Source: Curtobacterium sp. MCBD17_013
GTDB taxonomy: Bacteria; Actinomycetota; Actinomycetes; Actinomycetales; Microbacteriaceae
Length of the DNA stretch: 38,368 nucleotides
Assembly: GCF_003234565.1 (NCBI RefSeq)
Contig: NZ_QKTU01000019.1
Span: forward strand, 1-38,368
Direction: 5' to 3'
The notes under the pieces are model-generated. The model saw only the letters and a list, made by a program, of their open reading frames with translations, was not told where the DNA came from and ran no database searches. Both the position numbers and the translations under genes were made by a program. Shown piece after piece: positions 1 through 7,408 of the stretch (position 1 is its first letter; every line of letters starts with the position of its first letter).

Positions 1-60
1 ATTGACGACGGTCGGGAGGGGCGGGACCGGTCCGCACCGGCCCTCCCGACCGTCGTCAAT
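1..60. repeat. Perfect 20-bp inverted repeat; family copy A and probable ilvA terminator
   Basis: Bases 1-20 are the exact reverse complement of 41-60, with a 20-nt spacer. The ilvA stop codon (56-58) lies inside the right arm, so the hairpin forms at the very 3' end of the ilvA transcript. There is no T-run. The inner 44 nt (9-52) match the elements at 9130-9173 and 20728-20773 in length and in much of the spacer, so it is probably a member of a dispersed repeat family as well as a terminator. Confidence 0.8.
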
Positions 61-1300
61 GGCGGACGAGTGGACGGAACCCGGCCTCGCGCAGGCGCTC
101 CGTGACCTCGGCCGCGTGCTCGGGCCCCCGGGCCTCGATGCTCAGCTCGAGCGCGACCTCGGTGATCTCGAGCCCCTGCCCGTGCCGCGTGTGCAGGACC
201 TCGACGACGTTCGCACCGGCGTCGGAGATCACCTGCGACACGAGGGCGAGCTGCCCCGGGCGGTCGGGGAGCATGATCCGGATCGCCACGTAGCGCTGCG
301 CCGCGACGAGACCGCGCGTGATCACGCGCTCCATCATGAGCGGGTCGATGTTGCCACCGCTCAGCACCACCACGGTCCTGCCGGAGTCGCGGATGGTCCC
401 GGCCATGATCGCCGCCACACCCACCGCGCCGGCCGGCTCGACGACGAGCTTGGCGCGTTCGAGCAGCACGAGGAGCGCCCGGGCGACGTCGTCGTCGGCG
501 ACGGTGACGATCTCGTCGACCAGGTCGCGGACGAGCGGGAAGTTGAGCTCGCCGGGTCGGGCGACCGCGATCCCGTCGGCGATGGTCGGGGTGGTCGTGA
601 TGGTGGTCGGCGCACCCGCCTCGATCGACACCGGGTACGAGGCCGTGTTCGCGGACTGGACGCCGACGACCCGGATCGACCGGCCCTGCCGCCGGGCGAC
701 GCCCTTGACCGCGAGCGCGACACCGGAGACCAGGCCCCCGCCGCCGATCGGCACCACGACCGTGTCGACGTCCGGCACCTGGTCGACGATCTCGAGGCCG
801 ACGGTGCCCTGCCCGGCGATGATGTCCGGGTGGTCGAACGGCGGGATGAACACCGCGCCGGTCCGGGTGGCGAACTCCTGGGCAGCGGCCAGGGCCTCCT
901 CGACGCTGTGGCCGTGGAGGACCGTGTCGGCGCCGTACTGCCGGGTCGCCTGCAGCTTCGGGAGCGCGACGCCGACGGGCATGAAGATCGTCGCCGGCAC
1001 GCCGAGCTCACGGGCCGCCAGGGCGACCCCCTGCGCGTGGTTGCCGGCGCTCGCGGCGACGACGCCGCGCCGGCGCTCGTCGGCGTCGAGCGCCGCGAGC
1101 CGGTTGTACGCACCACGGATCTTGTACGCACCGGTGCGCTGCAGGTTCTCGCACTTGAGGTGCACGGCCGAGCCGAGGATCTCGCCGAGGAACTGCGATG
1201 TCTCCATCGGGGTGACGCGCGCCACGCCCTCGACGATCGCCCGTGCGGCCTCGACGTCGTCGAGGGTCGGGACCTGCGGCACGGTGCTGGGGATCGTCAC
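56..1300 (-). CDS. ilvA: Threonine ammonia-lyase (threonine deaminase), single ACT domain
   Basis: This PLP enzyme converts L-threonine to 2-oxobutanoate and ammonia, the entry step of isoleucine synthesis, in the cytoplasm. The 414-residue product has the PLP-lysine motif TGAYKIRGA (Lys60), the SAGNHAQGVA substrate loop, and the phosphate-binding GGGGL near residue 187. A single C-terminal ACT-type domain starts about residue 335 (IRIMLPDRPGQLALVSQVI). This architecture fits the roughly 400-residue one-ACT form rather than the long two-ACT IlvA of enterics. The start is GTG at 1300; no convincing Shine-Dalgarno site precedes it. The gene is separated from the upstream permease by a 12-bp hairpin, so it is probably its own transcript. 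A catabolic role is possible; sequence alone does not decide. Confidence 0.95.
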   Translation of the reverse strand: MTIPSTVPQVPTLDDVEAARAIVEGVARVTPMETSQFLGEILGSAVHLKCENLQRTGAYKIRGAYNRLAALDADERRRGVVAASAGNHAQGVALAARELGVPATIFMPVGVALPKLQATRQYGADTVLHGHSVEEALAAAQEFATRTGAVFIPPFDHPDIIAGQGTVGLEIVDQVPDVDTVVVPIGGGGLVSGVALAVKGVARRQGRSIRVVGVQSANTASYPVSIEAGAPTTITTTPTIADGIAVARPGELNFPLVRDLVDEIVTVADDDVARALLVLLERAKLVVEPAGAVGVAAIMAGTIRDSGRTVVVLSGGNIDPLMMERVITRGLVAAQRYVAIRIMLPDRPGQLALVSQVISDAGANVVEVLHTRHGQGLEITEVALELSIEARGPEHAAEVTERLREAGFRPLVRH

Positions 1301-1326
1301 CGGACCATCATCGCGTGTCGGCGCAC

Positions 1327-1354
1327 GTCCCGCGACGGGTCACCGTCGCGGGAC
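1327..1354 (-). terminator. Hairpin terminator of the AI-2E-family permease gene
   Basis: Perfect 12-bp arms (1327-1338 and 1343-1354) flank the 4-nt loop gtca, 3 bp beyond the permease stop codon on the minus strand. It has no U-tract, as is usual in high-GC actinobacteria. Confidence 0.75.
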
Positions 1355-1357
1355 GAC

Positions 1358-2713
1358 TCACTCGACGTCGACCGCGGTGCCCTTGTTGGCGGTCGGCTGC
1401 TTGTCGCTGCCCGGTGCCGGCACGTCGTCGCCGATCTTGTGCCGGTGCCACCGCGACCGCGGGATGACCGTGGTGCCGTGCTCGGGCTTGGCGTCGCGCA
1501 CGTGGTCGGAGTCCATGTACTTCCAGCGCCCCTGCGCGACGGTCGTGACCATCGAGTTGAGCACGGCGATGAGCGGCACGGCGAAGAACGCGCCGGCGAT
1601 GCCGGCCAGACCGGAGAACGCCGTGACGCCGAGCACGACCGCGAGCGGGTGCACCTTGACCGCGTTGCCCATGACGAGCGGCTGGAGGATGTGGCCCTCG
1701 ATCTGCTGCACGAGCAGGACGACGCCGATGACGAGCAAAGCTGCGACGGGGCCGTTGAAGATGAGCGCGACGAAGACCGCGAGGAAGCCGGTGACGATCG
1801 CGCCGACCACCGGCACGAACGCCCCGAGGAACACGAACACGGCGATCGGGATGACGAGCGGCAGCCCGCCGAAGAACAGGCCGACGAACCAGGAGCCGAA
1901 CCCGATGCCCACCGCGTCGGCGAACGCGACGAAGATCTGCACGCGCACGAAGCTCGAGAGCGTGATCCAGCCGGCGACGCCCGCACCGTCGACCGCCGCG
2001 CGGGCCTTGATCGGGAACACCCGAACGGACCAGCGCCAGACGTTCTTGCCGTCGATGAGCAGGAAGATCACCGTGAACAGGATGACGAACAGGCCCTCGG
2101 CGACGTGCGTCAGGCTCGATCCGGCGCTCGCGACGCCTGACAGGATCGAACCCGAGTGCGCCTGGAGCCAGTTCGTGCCCTGGTCGAGGTAGCCCGAGAT
2201 GTCCTTCTGCGTCACGCCGAGGCCCGCGCCCGCGATCAGGTCCTTGATGTTGTCGAACTGCGACAGCGTCTGCTTCTTGAGGGACGGGTAGGACGAGACG
2301 ATCTGGCTCACGACGAGCCAGAGCAGTGCGGCGACCGCGGCGAGACCGCCGACCAGGCTGATGACGATCGCCGCCCACTTGGGCACGTGGTGCCGCTGCA
2401 TCCAGTTCGAGATCGGGATGAGGAACGCCGCGATCACGATGCCGACGAGGAACGGGATGAGGATCTCGCTGAACAGCGTCATCAGCCAGATGAAGAGCGC
2501 GATCACGCCCACGACGACGAGGATCCGCCAGCTGAAGGCACCGGCGATCTGCATGCCGACGGGGACGTTGTCCTCGACGACCGACGCCGGATGCCGTCGC
2601 GACGGGACCGGCTCTCGACCTGTCCGCGCCTGCTCGCGACCCGCGGGGCGCGACAGCGCTGGTGCCGGCCGCGTCGTCCGGGCGTCCGGTTGCTTCTTCT
2701 TGCCCCATGCCAT
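1358..2713 (-). CDS. AI-2E family transporter (polytopic membrane permease)
   Basis: The 451-residue protein has a basic, Pro-rich cytoplasmic N-terminus of about 55 residues. Paired hydrophobic helices follow (from about residue 62), then an extended soluble middle region, then a cluster of helices with the family-typical FGSWFVGLFFGGLPLVIPI and QQIEGHILQPLVMGNAV segments. The C-terminus is hydrophilic. This is the AI-2E/PerM family; members export or exchange small molecules, and the autoinducer-2 role shown for E. coli TqsA cannot be transferred to this gene. ATG at 2713 is chosen because the homologous part begins after it and TACACT lies six bases upstream, which would give a leaderless mRNA; no Shine-Dalgarno site is seen. 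It diverges from the winged-helix gene. Confidence 0.88.
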   Translation of the reverse strand: MAWGKKKQPDARTTRPAPALSRPAGREQARTGREPVPSRRHPASVVEDNVPVGMQIAGAFSWRILVVVGVIALFIWLMTLFSEILIPFLVGIVIAAFLIPISNWMQRHHVPKWAAIVISLVGGLAAVAALLWLVVSQIVSSYPSLKKQTLSQFDNIKDLIAGAGLGVTQKDISGYLDQGTNWLQAHSGSILSGVASAGSSLTHVAEGLFVILFTVIFLLIDGKNVWRWSVRVFPIKARAAVDGAGVAGWITLSSFVRVQIFVAFADAVGIGFGSWFVGLFFGGLPLVIPIAVFVFLGAFVPVVGAIVTGFLAVFVALIFNGPVAALLVIGVVLLVQQIEGHILQPLVMGNAVKVHPLAVVLGVTAFSGLAGIAGAFFAVPLIAVLNSMVTTVAQGRWKYMDSDHVRDAKPEHGTTVIPRSRWHRHKIGDDVPAPGSDKQPTANKGTAVDVE

Positions 2714-2719
2714 TGCGCC

Positions 2720-2725
2720 AGTGTA
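2720..2725 (-). promoter_or_regulatory. Putative -10 box (TACACT) of a leaderless permease transcript
   Basis: TACACT on the minus strand fits the actinobacterial TANNNT -10 consensus. It is followed by exactly six bases and then the ATG at 2713, so transcription would begin at the start codon. A weak -35-like GGAACA lies about 18 nt upstream. Confidence 0.45.
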
Positions 2726-2815
2726 TGAGCGCGTGCCCGTTCGTGTTCCGATCCCGGAATACGATGCGCGCGTTCCGGACGACCGGGAGGCAGCGGGCAC
2801 GTCGGAGGCCGCCGG

Positions 2816-2821
2816 TAGCGT
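2816..2821 (+). promoter_or_regulatory. Putative -10 box (TAGCGT) of the winged-helix gene
   Basis: TAGCGT fits TANNNT and lies seven bases before the ATG at 2829, which has no Shine-Dalgarno site. This suggests a leaderless mRNA. The imperfect palindrome TTCCGatccCGGAA (2746-2759) sits in the same divergent promoter region; its role is unknown. Confidence 0.4.
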
Positions 2822-2828
2822 TGCGGGC

Positions 2829-4088
2829 ATGGTCCGGACCGCACTCTCCGCCGCCCAGGCACGACGCGTCGCGCTCGGAGCGCAGGGCATCGGCCGCGCG
2901 GTGCCGGAGGGCGCGGTGTCGAGCCGGACCATCCGCGCCCTCGTCGAGCGGCTGGGGCTCCTGCAGATCGACTCCGTGAACGTGTTCGAGCGGAGCCACT
3001 ACCTCCCCGTCTTCGCCCGCCTCGGTGCGTACGACAAGGCCCTCCTCGACCGCATGACGATGACGAAGGGCGCCGCCCACCTGGAGTACTGGGCGCACGA
3101 GGCCGCGTTCATCCCCCGCGCGAGCTGGCCGCTGTTCCGGTGGGCGATGGACACGCGGCGTGCGCGGGACCACGCCGACCCCGACGGCTTCGCGGCCACC
3201 CATGCGCCACTCCTCCGGGAACTCCTCGCCGTGCTCCGCGCCGAAGGGCCCCTGCCCGCGAGCGCGGTGGAGCACGAGAGCAACGTACGGCGAGGACCGT
3301 GGTGGGGCTGGAGCGACGTCAAGCGGGGGTTCGAGCACCTGTTCCGCTGGGGCGACGTCGTGAGCGCCGGGCGGAGCGGCTTCGAGCGCGTGTACGGCCT
3401 GCCGGACCAGGTGCTGCCGGCCGAGGTGCTCGACACGATCCCGGACGAGACCGACGCGGTCCGCACCCTCGTCGAGCGCTCGATCCGGGCCTCCGGCGTC
3501 GGGACGCTCGCGGACGTCGCGGACTACCACCGCCTCCGGTCGGACCGGACCCGGTCGGCGCTGCGCGACCTCGAGGACGCCGGGGTCGTCGTGCCCGTCG
3601 AGGTCGAGGGCTGGGGCCGCCCGGCGTGGATGCACGCCGACGCCACGGTCCCCCGCCGTGTCGAGGCCGACGCCGTGCTCAGCCCGTTCGACCCCGTCGT
3701 CTGGTTCCGGCCCCGCGCCGAGCGCGTCTTCGGGTTCCACTACCGGATCGAGATCTACACACCGGCCCCGAAGCGCGTGTACGGCTACTACGTTTTACCG
3801 GTCCTGCAGGACGACCAGGTCGTGGGCCGGGTCGACCTCAAGAGCGACCGCCAGCACGGTGTCCTCCGCGTCCGGACGGCATGGGAGGAACCCGGCCGAC
3901 ACCTCGATCCCGGGCGTCTCGGCGCACTGCTGCTCCGCACCGCGGACTGGCAGGGACTCGACGCCGTGGCGGTCACCGACCGGGGAACAGCGGCAGCGCG
4001 GCTCGCGGACGCCCTCGGTGTGCCGCTCGTGCCGCACGAGGCCGCGGACGACGCCGAGGCCGCGGACTCCCCGCCGGACGGCCCCTGA
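2829..4088 (+). CDS. Winged-helix DNA glycosylase, YcaQ/AlkZ-like (crosslink repair family)
   Basis: The 419-residue product belongs to the HTH_42/YcaQ family, whose studied members (E. coli YcaQ/AlkX, Streptomyces AlkZ) unhook interstrand DNA crosslinks and remove bulky N-alkyl purines. It carries LLQIDSVNV near residues 44-52, containing the Q-x-D motif (Gln46, Asp48) described as catalytic in YcaQ. It also has the family segments HYLPVFARLGAYD, EYWAHEAAFIP and GPWWGWSDVKRGFEHLFRWG. The frame is open upstream to 2361, but homology begins at the ATG at 2829. The gene contains an in-frame TTA leucine codon at 3795-3797, rare in this GC-rich DNA. Its 3' end converges on lemA with a 12-bp gap. 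The exact lesion substrate is unknown. Confidence 0.88.
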   Translation: MVRTALSAAQARRVALGAQGIGRAVPEGAVSSRTIRALVERLGLLQIDSVNVFERSHYLPVFARLGAYDKALLDRMTMTKGAAHLEYWAHEAAFIPRASWPLFRWAMDTRRARDHADPDGFAATHAPLLRELLAVLRAEGPLPASAVEHESNVRRGPWWGWSDVKRGFEHLFRWGDVVSAGRSGFERVYGLPDQVLPAEVLDTIPDETDAVRTLVERSIRASGVGTLADVADYHRLRSDRTRSALRDLEDAGVVVPVEVEGWGRPAWMHADATVPRRVEADAVLSPFDPVVWFRPRAERVFGFHYRIEIYTPAPKRVYGYYVLPVLQDDQVVGRVDLKSDRQHGVLRVRTAWEEPGRHLDPGRLGALLLRTADWQGLDAVAVTDRGTAAARLADALGVPLVPHEAADDAEAADSPPDGP

Positions 4089-4100
4089 CGACCGCACCCG

Positions 4101-4682
4101 TCAGAACTGCACGCGCGGGGGTTCGGCGATCGCGGCGGGCTCCGCGGTCTCGAAGAACGGTGCCTCGCGGTACCCGCGGTTCCGCGCGACGGCGGAGCCC
4201 GGGAACACGCGGATCTTCGTGTTGAGCTCGCGGACGCTGCCGTTGTAGTAGCGGCGCGCCGACTGGATCTTGTCCTCGGTCGCGACGAGTTCCGACTGCA
4301 GCTGCAGGAACGCCTGGCTCGACTGCAGCTGCGGGTAGCCCTCGGCGATGGAGAACACGCGCTTGAGTGCCTTCTGCATGTGCCCCTCGGCCTCCGACGC
4401 AGCCGTGGCGTCGCCCGCGCTCAGCGTCTCGGCCCGGGCCTGCGTCACGGTCTCGAACAGACCGTTCTCGTGGGTGGCGTACCCCCGGACGGTGTCGACG
4501 ATCGTCGGGACGAGCTCGGCCCGCCGGTGGAACTGCGTCTCGATCTCACTCCACGCCTGGTCGACCCGGCCCTTCAGGGCCACGAGCGACCGCGACGTGG
4601 CCCAGACGGCGATGCCGACGACCACCAGCACGACGACGACCACTCCGACGACGATGAGCGTCGTGACGAGACCGGTGTCCAT
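4101..4682 (-). CDS. lemA: LemA family protein
   Basis: The 193-residue membrane-anchored protein has one N-terminal transmembrane helix (about residues 5-28), then a helical LemA domain. Family signatures are RVDQAWSEIETQFHRRAELVPTI placed right after the membrane, and ARRYYNGSVRELNTKIRVFPGS near the C-terminus. The function of LemA proteins is poorly known; they often accompany TPM-domain or peptidase genes, which are not seen here. ATG at 4682 is preceded by GGAG eight bases upstream. The frame stays open far upstream, but that part is not homologous. It ends 12 bp from the convergent winged-helix gene. Confidence 0.9.
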   Translation of the reverse strand: MDTGLVTTLIVVGVVVVVLVVVGIAVWATSRSLVALKGRVDQAWSEIETQFHRRAELVPTIVDTVRGYATHENGLFETVTQARAETLSAGDATAASEAEGHMQKALKRVFSIAEGYPQLQSSQAFLQLQSELVATEDKIQSARRYYNGSVRELNTKIRVFPGSAVARNRGYREAPFFETAEPAAIAEPPRVQF

Positions 4683-4704
4683 GGCGAGTACTCCTTCTCC
4701 GCGA

Positions 4705-4741
4705 CGGACACGCAGGCACATGTGTCCGTATCGACTATACG
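4705..4741 (-). promoter_or_regulatory. lemA promoter/leader with two small inverted repeats
   Basis: On the minus strand TATAGT (about 4734-4739) is a good -10 candidate. It lies within the inverted repeat CGTAT-5-ATACG (4727-4741). Downstream, CGGACAC (4705-4711) and GTGTCCG (4722-4728) form a second 7-bp inverted repeat in the leader, before the GGAG ribosome site. These could be operator half-sites or a leader hairpin. The rest of the 231-bp gap up to 4913 shows nothing clear. Confidence 0.4.
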
Positions 4742-4913
4742 GGCGGCACCAGGAGCGCTCGGCCGCCGGGGTACTGGCTCTCGGCTGATTCCCGCGCACC
4801 GTTCGGCTGGTTCCCGGGCGCGTGGAGCCTTCGTCACGATTTCGCATCGGCTGGATCCGCCGAGCCGAGCGAGTGGTTGACGTCGGCACGCGGGTGACCT
4901 CGAATGGGGGGCA

Positions 4914-7298
4914 GTGGATCAGGGAACACGAGCGGGCCGGGGGGCCGTCGGGTGGCCGGTCGTGCGTCGACCGCCCGCTCGGCACCGACGCGCCCTGCGG
5001 GGGCGACGGGTCGCACTCGTCACCGCGGCGCCGCTCGCCGTCGTCGTGGCCCTGCTCGCCGCGGCGGCTCCCGCACGCGCCGCCTCGCCCGACGCGACGG
5101 CACGTGCTCCGATCACCACCACCATGCCCCGGGCCGTGCCGACCCAGCCGGCCGGCGCACAGCAGGCGGCGCCGGCCGCCTCGGCGAGCCCGACCGCTCC
5201 GACGCCGGTCGCACCGTCGATCGACGACCAGTCGGCCATCACCACCGGAAGCGGCCGGTTCACGGGCCGCGGGACCCCGGACGACCGCGTGCGCGTCGCC
5301 GACCCGAGCACGCCCACGGCGTCGGTCTGCTCGACCACCGTGACCGGCGACGGGACGTGGGCGTGCACCGGACCGGTCCGCTCCGGGCCCCGCCAGGTCT
5401 TCACCGTTCTCGACACGACGCACGACGACCTGGCGCCCGACGACGCCGCACCCGTCGACGTCCTGACACCGCCGGTCGTCACGACGACGGGCCCGACGAC
5501 CGGGGGCGTGACCGGCACGGGGTACCCCGGAGCGCGGGTGACGGTGGACGCCGGGAGCGCCTCCCGAACGGCCACGATCGCCTCCGACGGGTCCTGGTAC
5601 GTCTCCTGGTCCGCCGGGCCCGACGCCCTGACGACGGGGACCTGGACGATGACGGCGACCCAGGCCGCGGATCCGGCGCTGGGGTTCGCCGCGACCGTGC
5701 GCAGCACGTCGTCGTCACCGGTGGCCGTCACCGTCGACCGCACCGCGCCCGTCGCCCCGGTCCTCACGCGTCCCGCGGTCGGCACGCACGTCCGGGCGCA
5801 GCCGATCACCGTCGCGGGCACCGGCGAGACCGGCGACACGGTCACGGTGTACGTCGACGGCAATCCGGTGTGCCAGAGCGCGGTCACCGCGACCCGCTGG
5901 TCGTGCACCACGGCCGGATCGAGCATCCCGGACGGCACACGCAGCTTCGCGGCGGGGCAGCGCGACGCGGCGGGGAACCTCTCGCCGGTGTCGGCCGGGC
6001 GCGCGGTGGTCGTCGGGGGCGCCCTGACCGACGCGCCGAGCGGCGGTCCGACGTCGTCCGGCGGTGACGGGGACGGCACGTCCGGCGCGGCGCCCTCGTC
6101 ACCGCACGCGACGGGACGGGCCGAACCGGGCCTCCCGGGCGGTTCGGTCCGTGGTGGCCCCGGGTCCGGCGGATCCGGGTCCGGCGCGTCCGGGTCCGGT
6201 ACGGGCGGGTCCGGTACGGGCGGCGGCCCCGGTGGCGCGACCGGCGACGACGCGAGCGGTACCGGCGGTGGCGGTGCGGGCGCCCGACCCGACGACGGTT
6301 GGACGGCGGCGACCGCCTACGACGCACACGTGCCGAGCATCCCGGCGAGCGTCTCGCTGCGGACCCTCGTGCTGGTGCTCGTCGGGGTCGCCGCGTTCCT
6401 CGTGCTCGTCGCGGTGCCGCTCACCCTGCTCGCCCGGTCCACCCGCGGCCGGTTCCGGTGGCGTCTCGCACGGTTGACCGGGCGGAACCGCCCCGTCGGC
6501 TCGACCGCCGAGGGCACGGGGGCGCTCCCGACGTGGGCCGCGGTGTCCGTGTCGGCCGGTGTCGCCAGCCTGCTGACGCTGTTCGCCACCGGCATCGCCG
6601 CGGAGCCGCGCTACGCCCGCCTCGCGATCGCGGTCGTCCTCGGGACCGCCGTGCTCGCGGTCGCCGTGGTGGTCGCCGCACGATGGAGCGCGGGACCGTC
6701 CCGCGACGCCGTCGTCGTCCGGGTCTCCCCGGCCCTCGTGGTCGCGGCGCTCGTCGCGTGCCTCCTCACCCGGAGCGCGCACCTCGCACCCGCGGTGCTG
6801 CTCGGCGTGCTCATCGTCCCCTCGGTCGGCGTCGGTGGACGCGATCCGCTCCCGCACCGGCACGTCCGACTCCCGCGCAGGGTCGTCGCCCTGGGCACCG
6901 ACGGGGCGAGCGCGAGGAGCGCGACCGTGCAGACGGGCGCGCTCCTCGCGCTCGCGGCGATCGGCTGGCTCCTGTGCAGCGTCAGCGCCGGAGCGGGGTT
7001 CTGGCACCAGTTCCTGTCCGAGTTCGCCACCACCCTCTGCGTCGGCGGCCTCGGGTCGGTCGTGACCACGCTCCTCCCCGTCGCCGGGTCGGCCGGCGCC
7101 GCACTGTGGGCGACGTCCCGCGCGCGCTACGCCGCCGTCGCGACCGTCCCCGTGGCGCTCGCGGTGGCCGTGTACTCGGGCTCGACCGGCACGCACCTGT
7201 CCCTCGCGACCGTCGGGGTCACCATGGGCGGCTGCGCCGCGGTGGCGCTCGCCGTCTGGACCTGGACCCGCGTCGTCGAGCCCGCCCTGCGCGACTGA
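4914..7298 (+). CDS. Secreted Ig-like repeat protein with C-terminal polytopic membrane domain (FGLLP-like)
   Basis: The 794-residue product is a large envelope protein of unknown function. A Sec-type signal is seen (basic start, hydrophobic stretch about residues 33-50, then APARAA). Three Ig-like/bacterial adhesin-type domains of about 65-90 residues follow, with repeated patterns such as VTGTGYPGARVTV and VAGTGETGDTVTVYVDG. A Gly/Ser/Thr-rich linker (about 365-465) leads to a C-terminal region of roughly nine membrane helices. The segment EFATTLCVGGLGSVVTTLLP resembles the region that names 'FGLLP motif' membrane proteins of Actinobacteria, but here FGLLP is degenerate (TTLLP). That assignment is from memory of the pattern. 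GTG at 4914 follows a GGGGGG ribosome site. The gene appears monocistronic. Confidence 0.75.
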   Translation: MDQGTRAGRGAVGWPVVRRPPARHRRALRGRRVALVTAAPLAVVVALLAAAAPARAASPDATARAPITTTMPRAVPTQPAGAQQAAPAASASPTAPTPVAPSIDDQSAITTGSGRFTGRGTPDDRVRVADPSTPTASVCSTTVTGDGTWACTGPVRSGPRQVFTVLDTTHDDLAPDDAAPVDVLTPPVVTTTGPTTGGVTGTGYPGARVTVDAGSASRTATIASDGSWYVSWSAGPDALTTGTWTMTATQAADPALGFAATVRSTSSSPVAVTVDRTAPVAPVLTRPAVGTHVRAQPITVAGTGETGDTVTVYVDGNPVCQSAVTATRWSCTTAGSSIPDGTRSFAAGQRDAAGNLSPVSAGRAVVVGGALTDAPSGGPTSSGGDGDGTSGAAPSSPHATGRAEPGLPGGSVRGGPGSGGSGSGASGSGTGGSGTGGGPGGATGDDASGTGGGGAGARPDDGWTAATAYDAHVPSIPASVSLRTLVLVLVGVAAFLVLVAVPLTLLARSTRGRFRWRLARLTGRNRPVGSTAEGTGALPTWAAVSVSAGVASLLTLFATGIAAEPRYARLAIAVVLGTAVLAVAVVVAARWSAGPSRDAVVVRVSPALVVAALVACLLTRSAHLAPAVLLGVLIVPSVGVGGRDPLPHRHVRLPRRVVALGTDGASARSATVQTGALLALAAIGWLLCSVSAGAGFWHQFLSEFATTLCVGGLGSVVTTLLPVAGSAGAALWATSRARYAAVATVPVALAVAVYSGSTGTHLSLATVGVTMGGCAAVALAVWTWTRVVEPALRD

Positions 7299-7408
7299 CG
7301 GGAGGCCCGACCGGCCGTCCGCGGATCGACCCGCCCCGGCGGTCCCCCGCGATACGCTGACGGACGGTGCGCCGGAGCCCGCCGACGCGCCGACGAGCTG
7401 GAGCGACC

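Noticed and set aside
2..2140. A 712-codon plus-strand open frame over ilvA and the AI-2E permease gene
   Set aside because: It is antisense to two clear genes and is made of Arg/Asp/His-rich low-complexity sequence, the usual shadow of GC-rich coding DNA.
2746..2759. TTCCGatccCGGAA as an SOS (LexA) box for the DNA glycosylase gene
   Set aside because: It does not match the actinobacterial GAAC-N4-GTTC type box; kept only as an unassigned palindrome.
7299..7330. GGGAGGCCCGACCGGCC after the Ig-like protein gene as another copy of the palindrome family
   Set aside because: Only one short half resembles the family and the pairing is poor.
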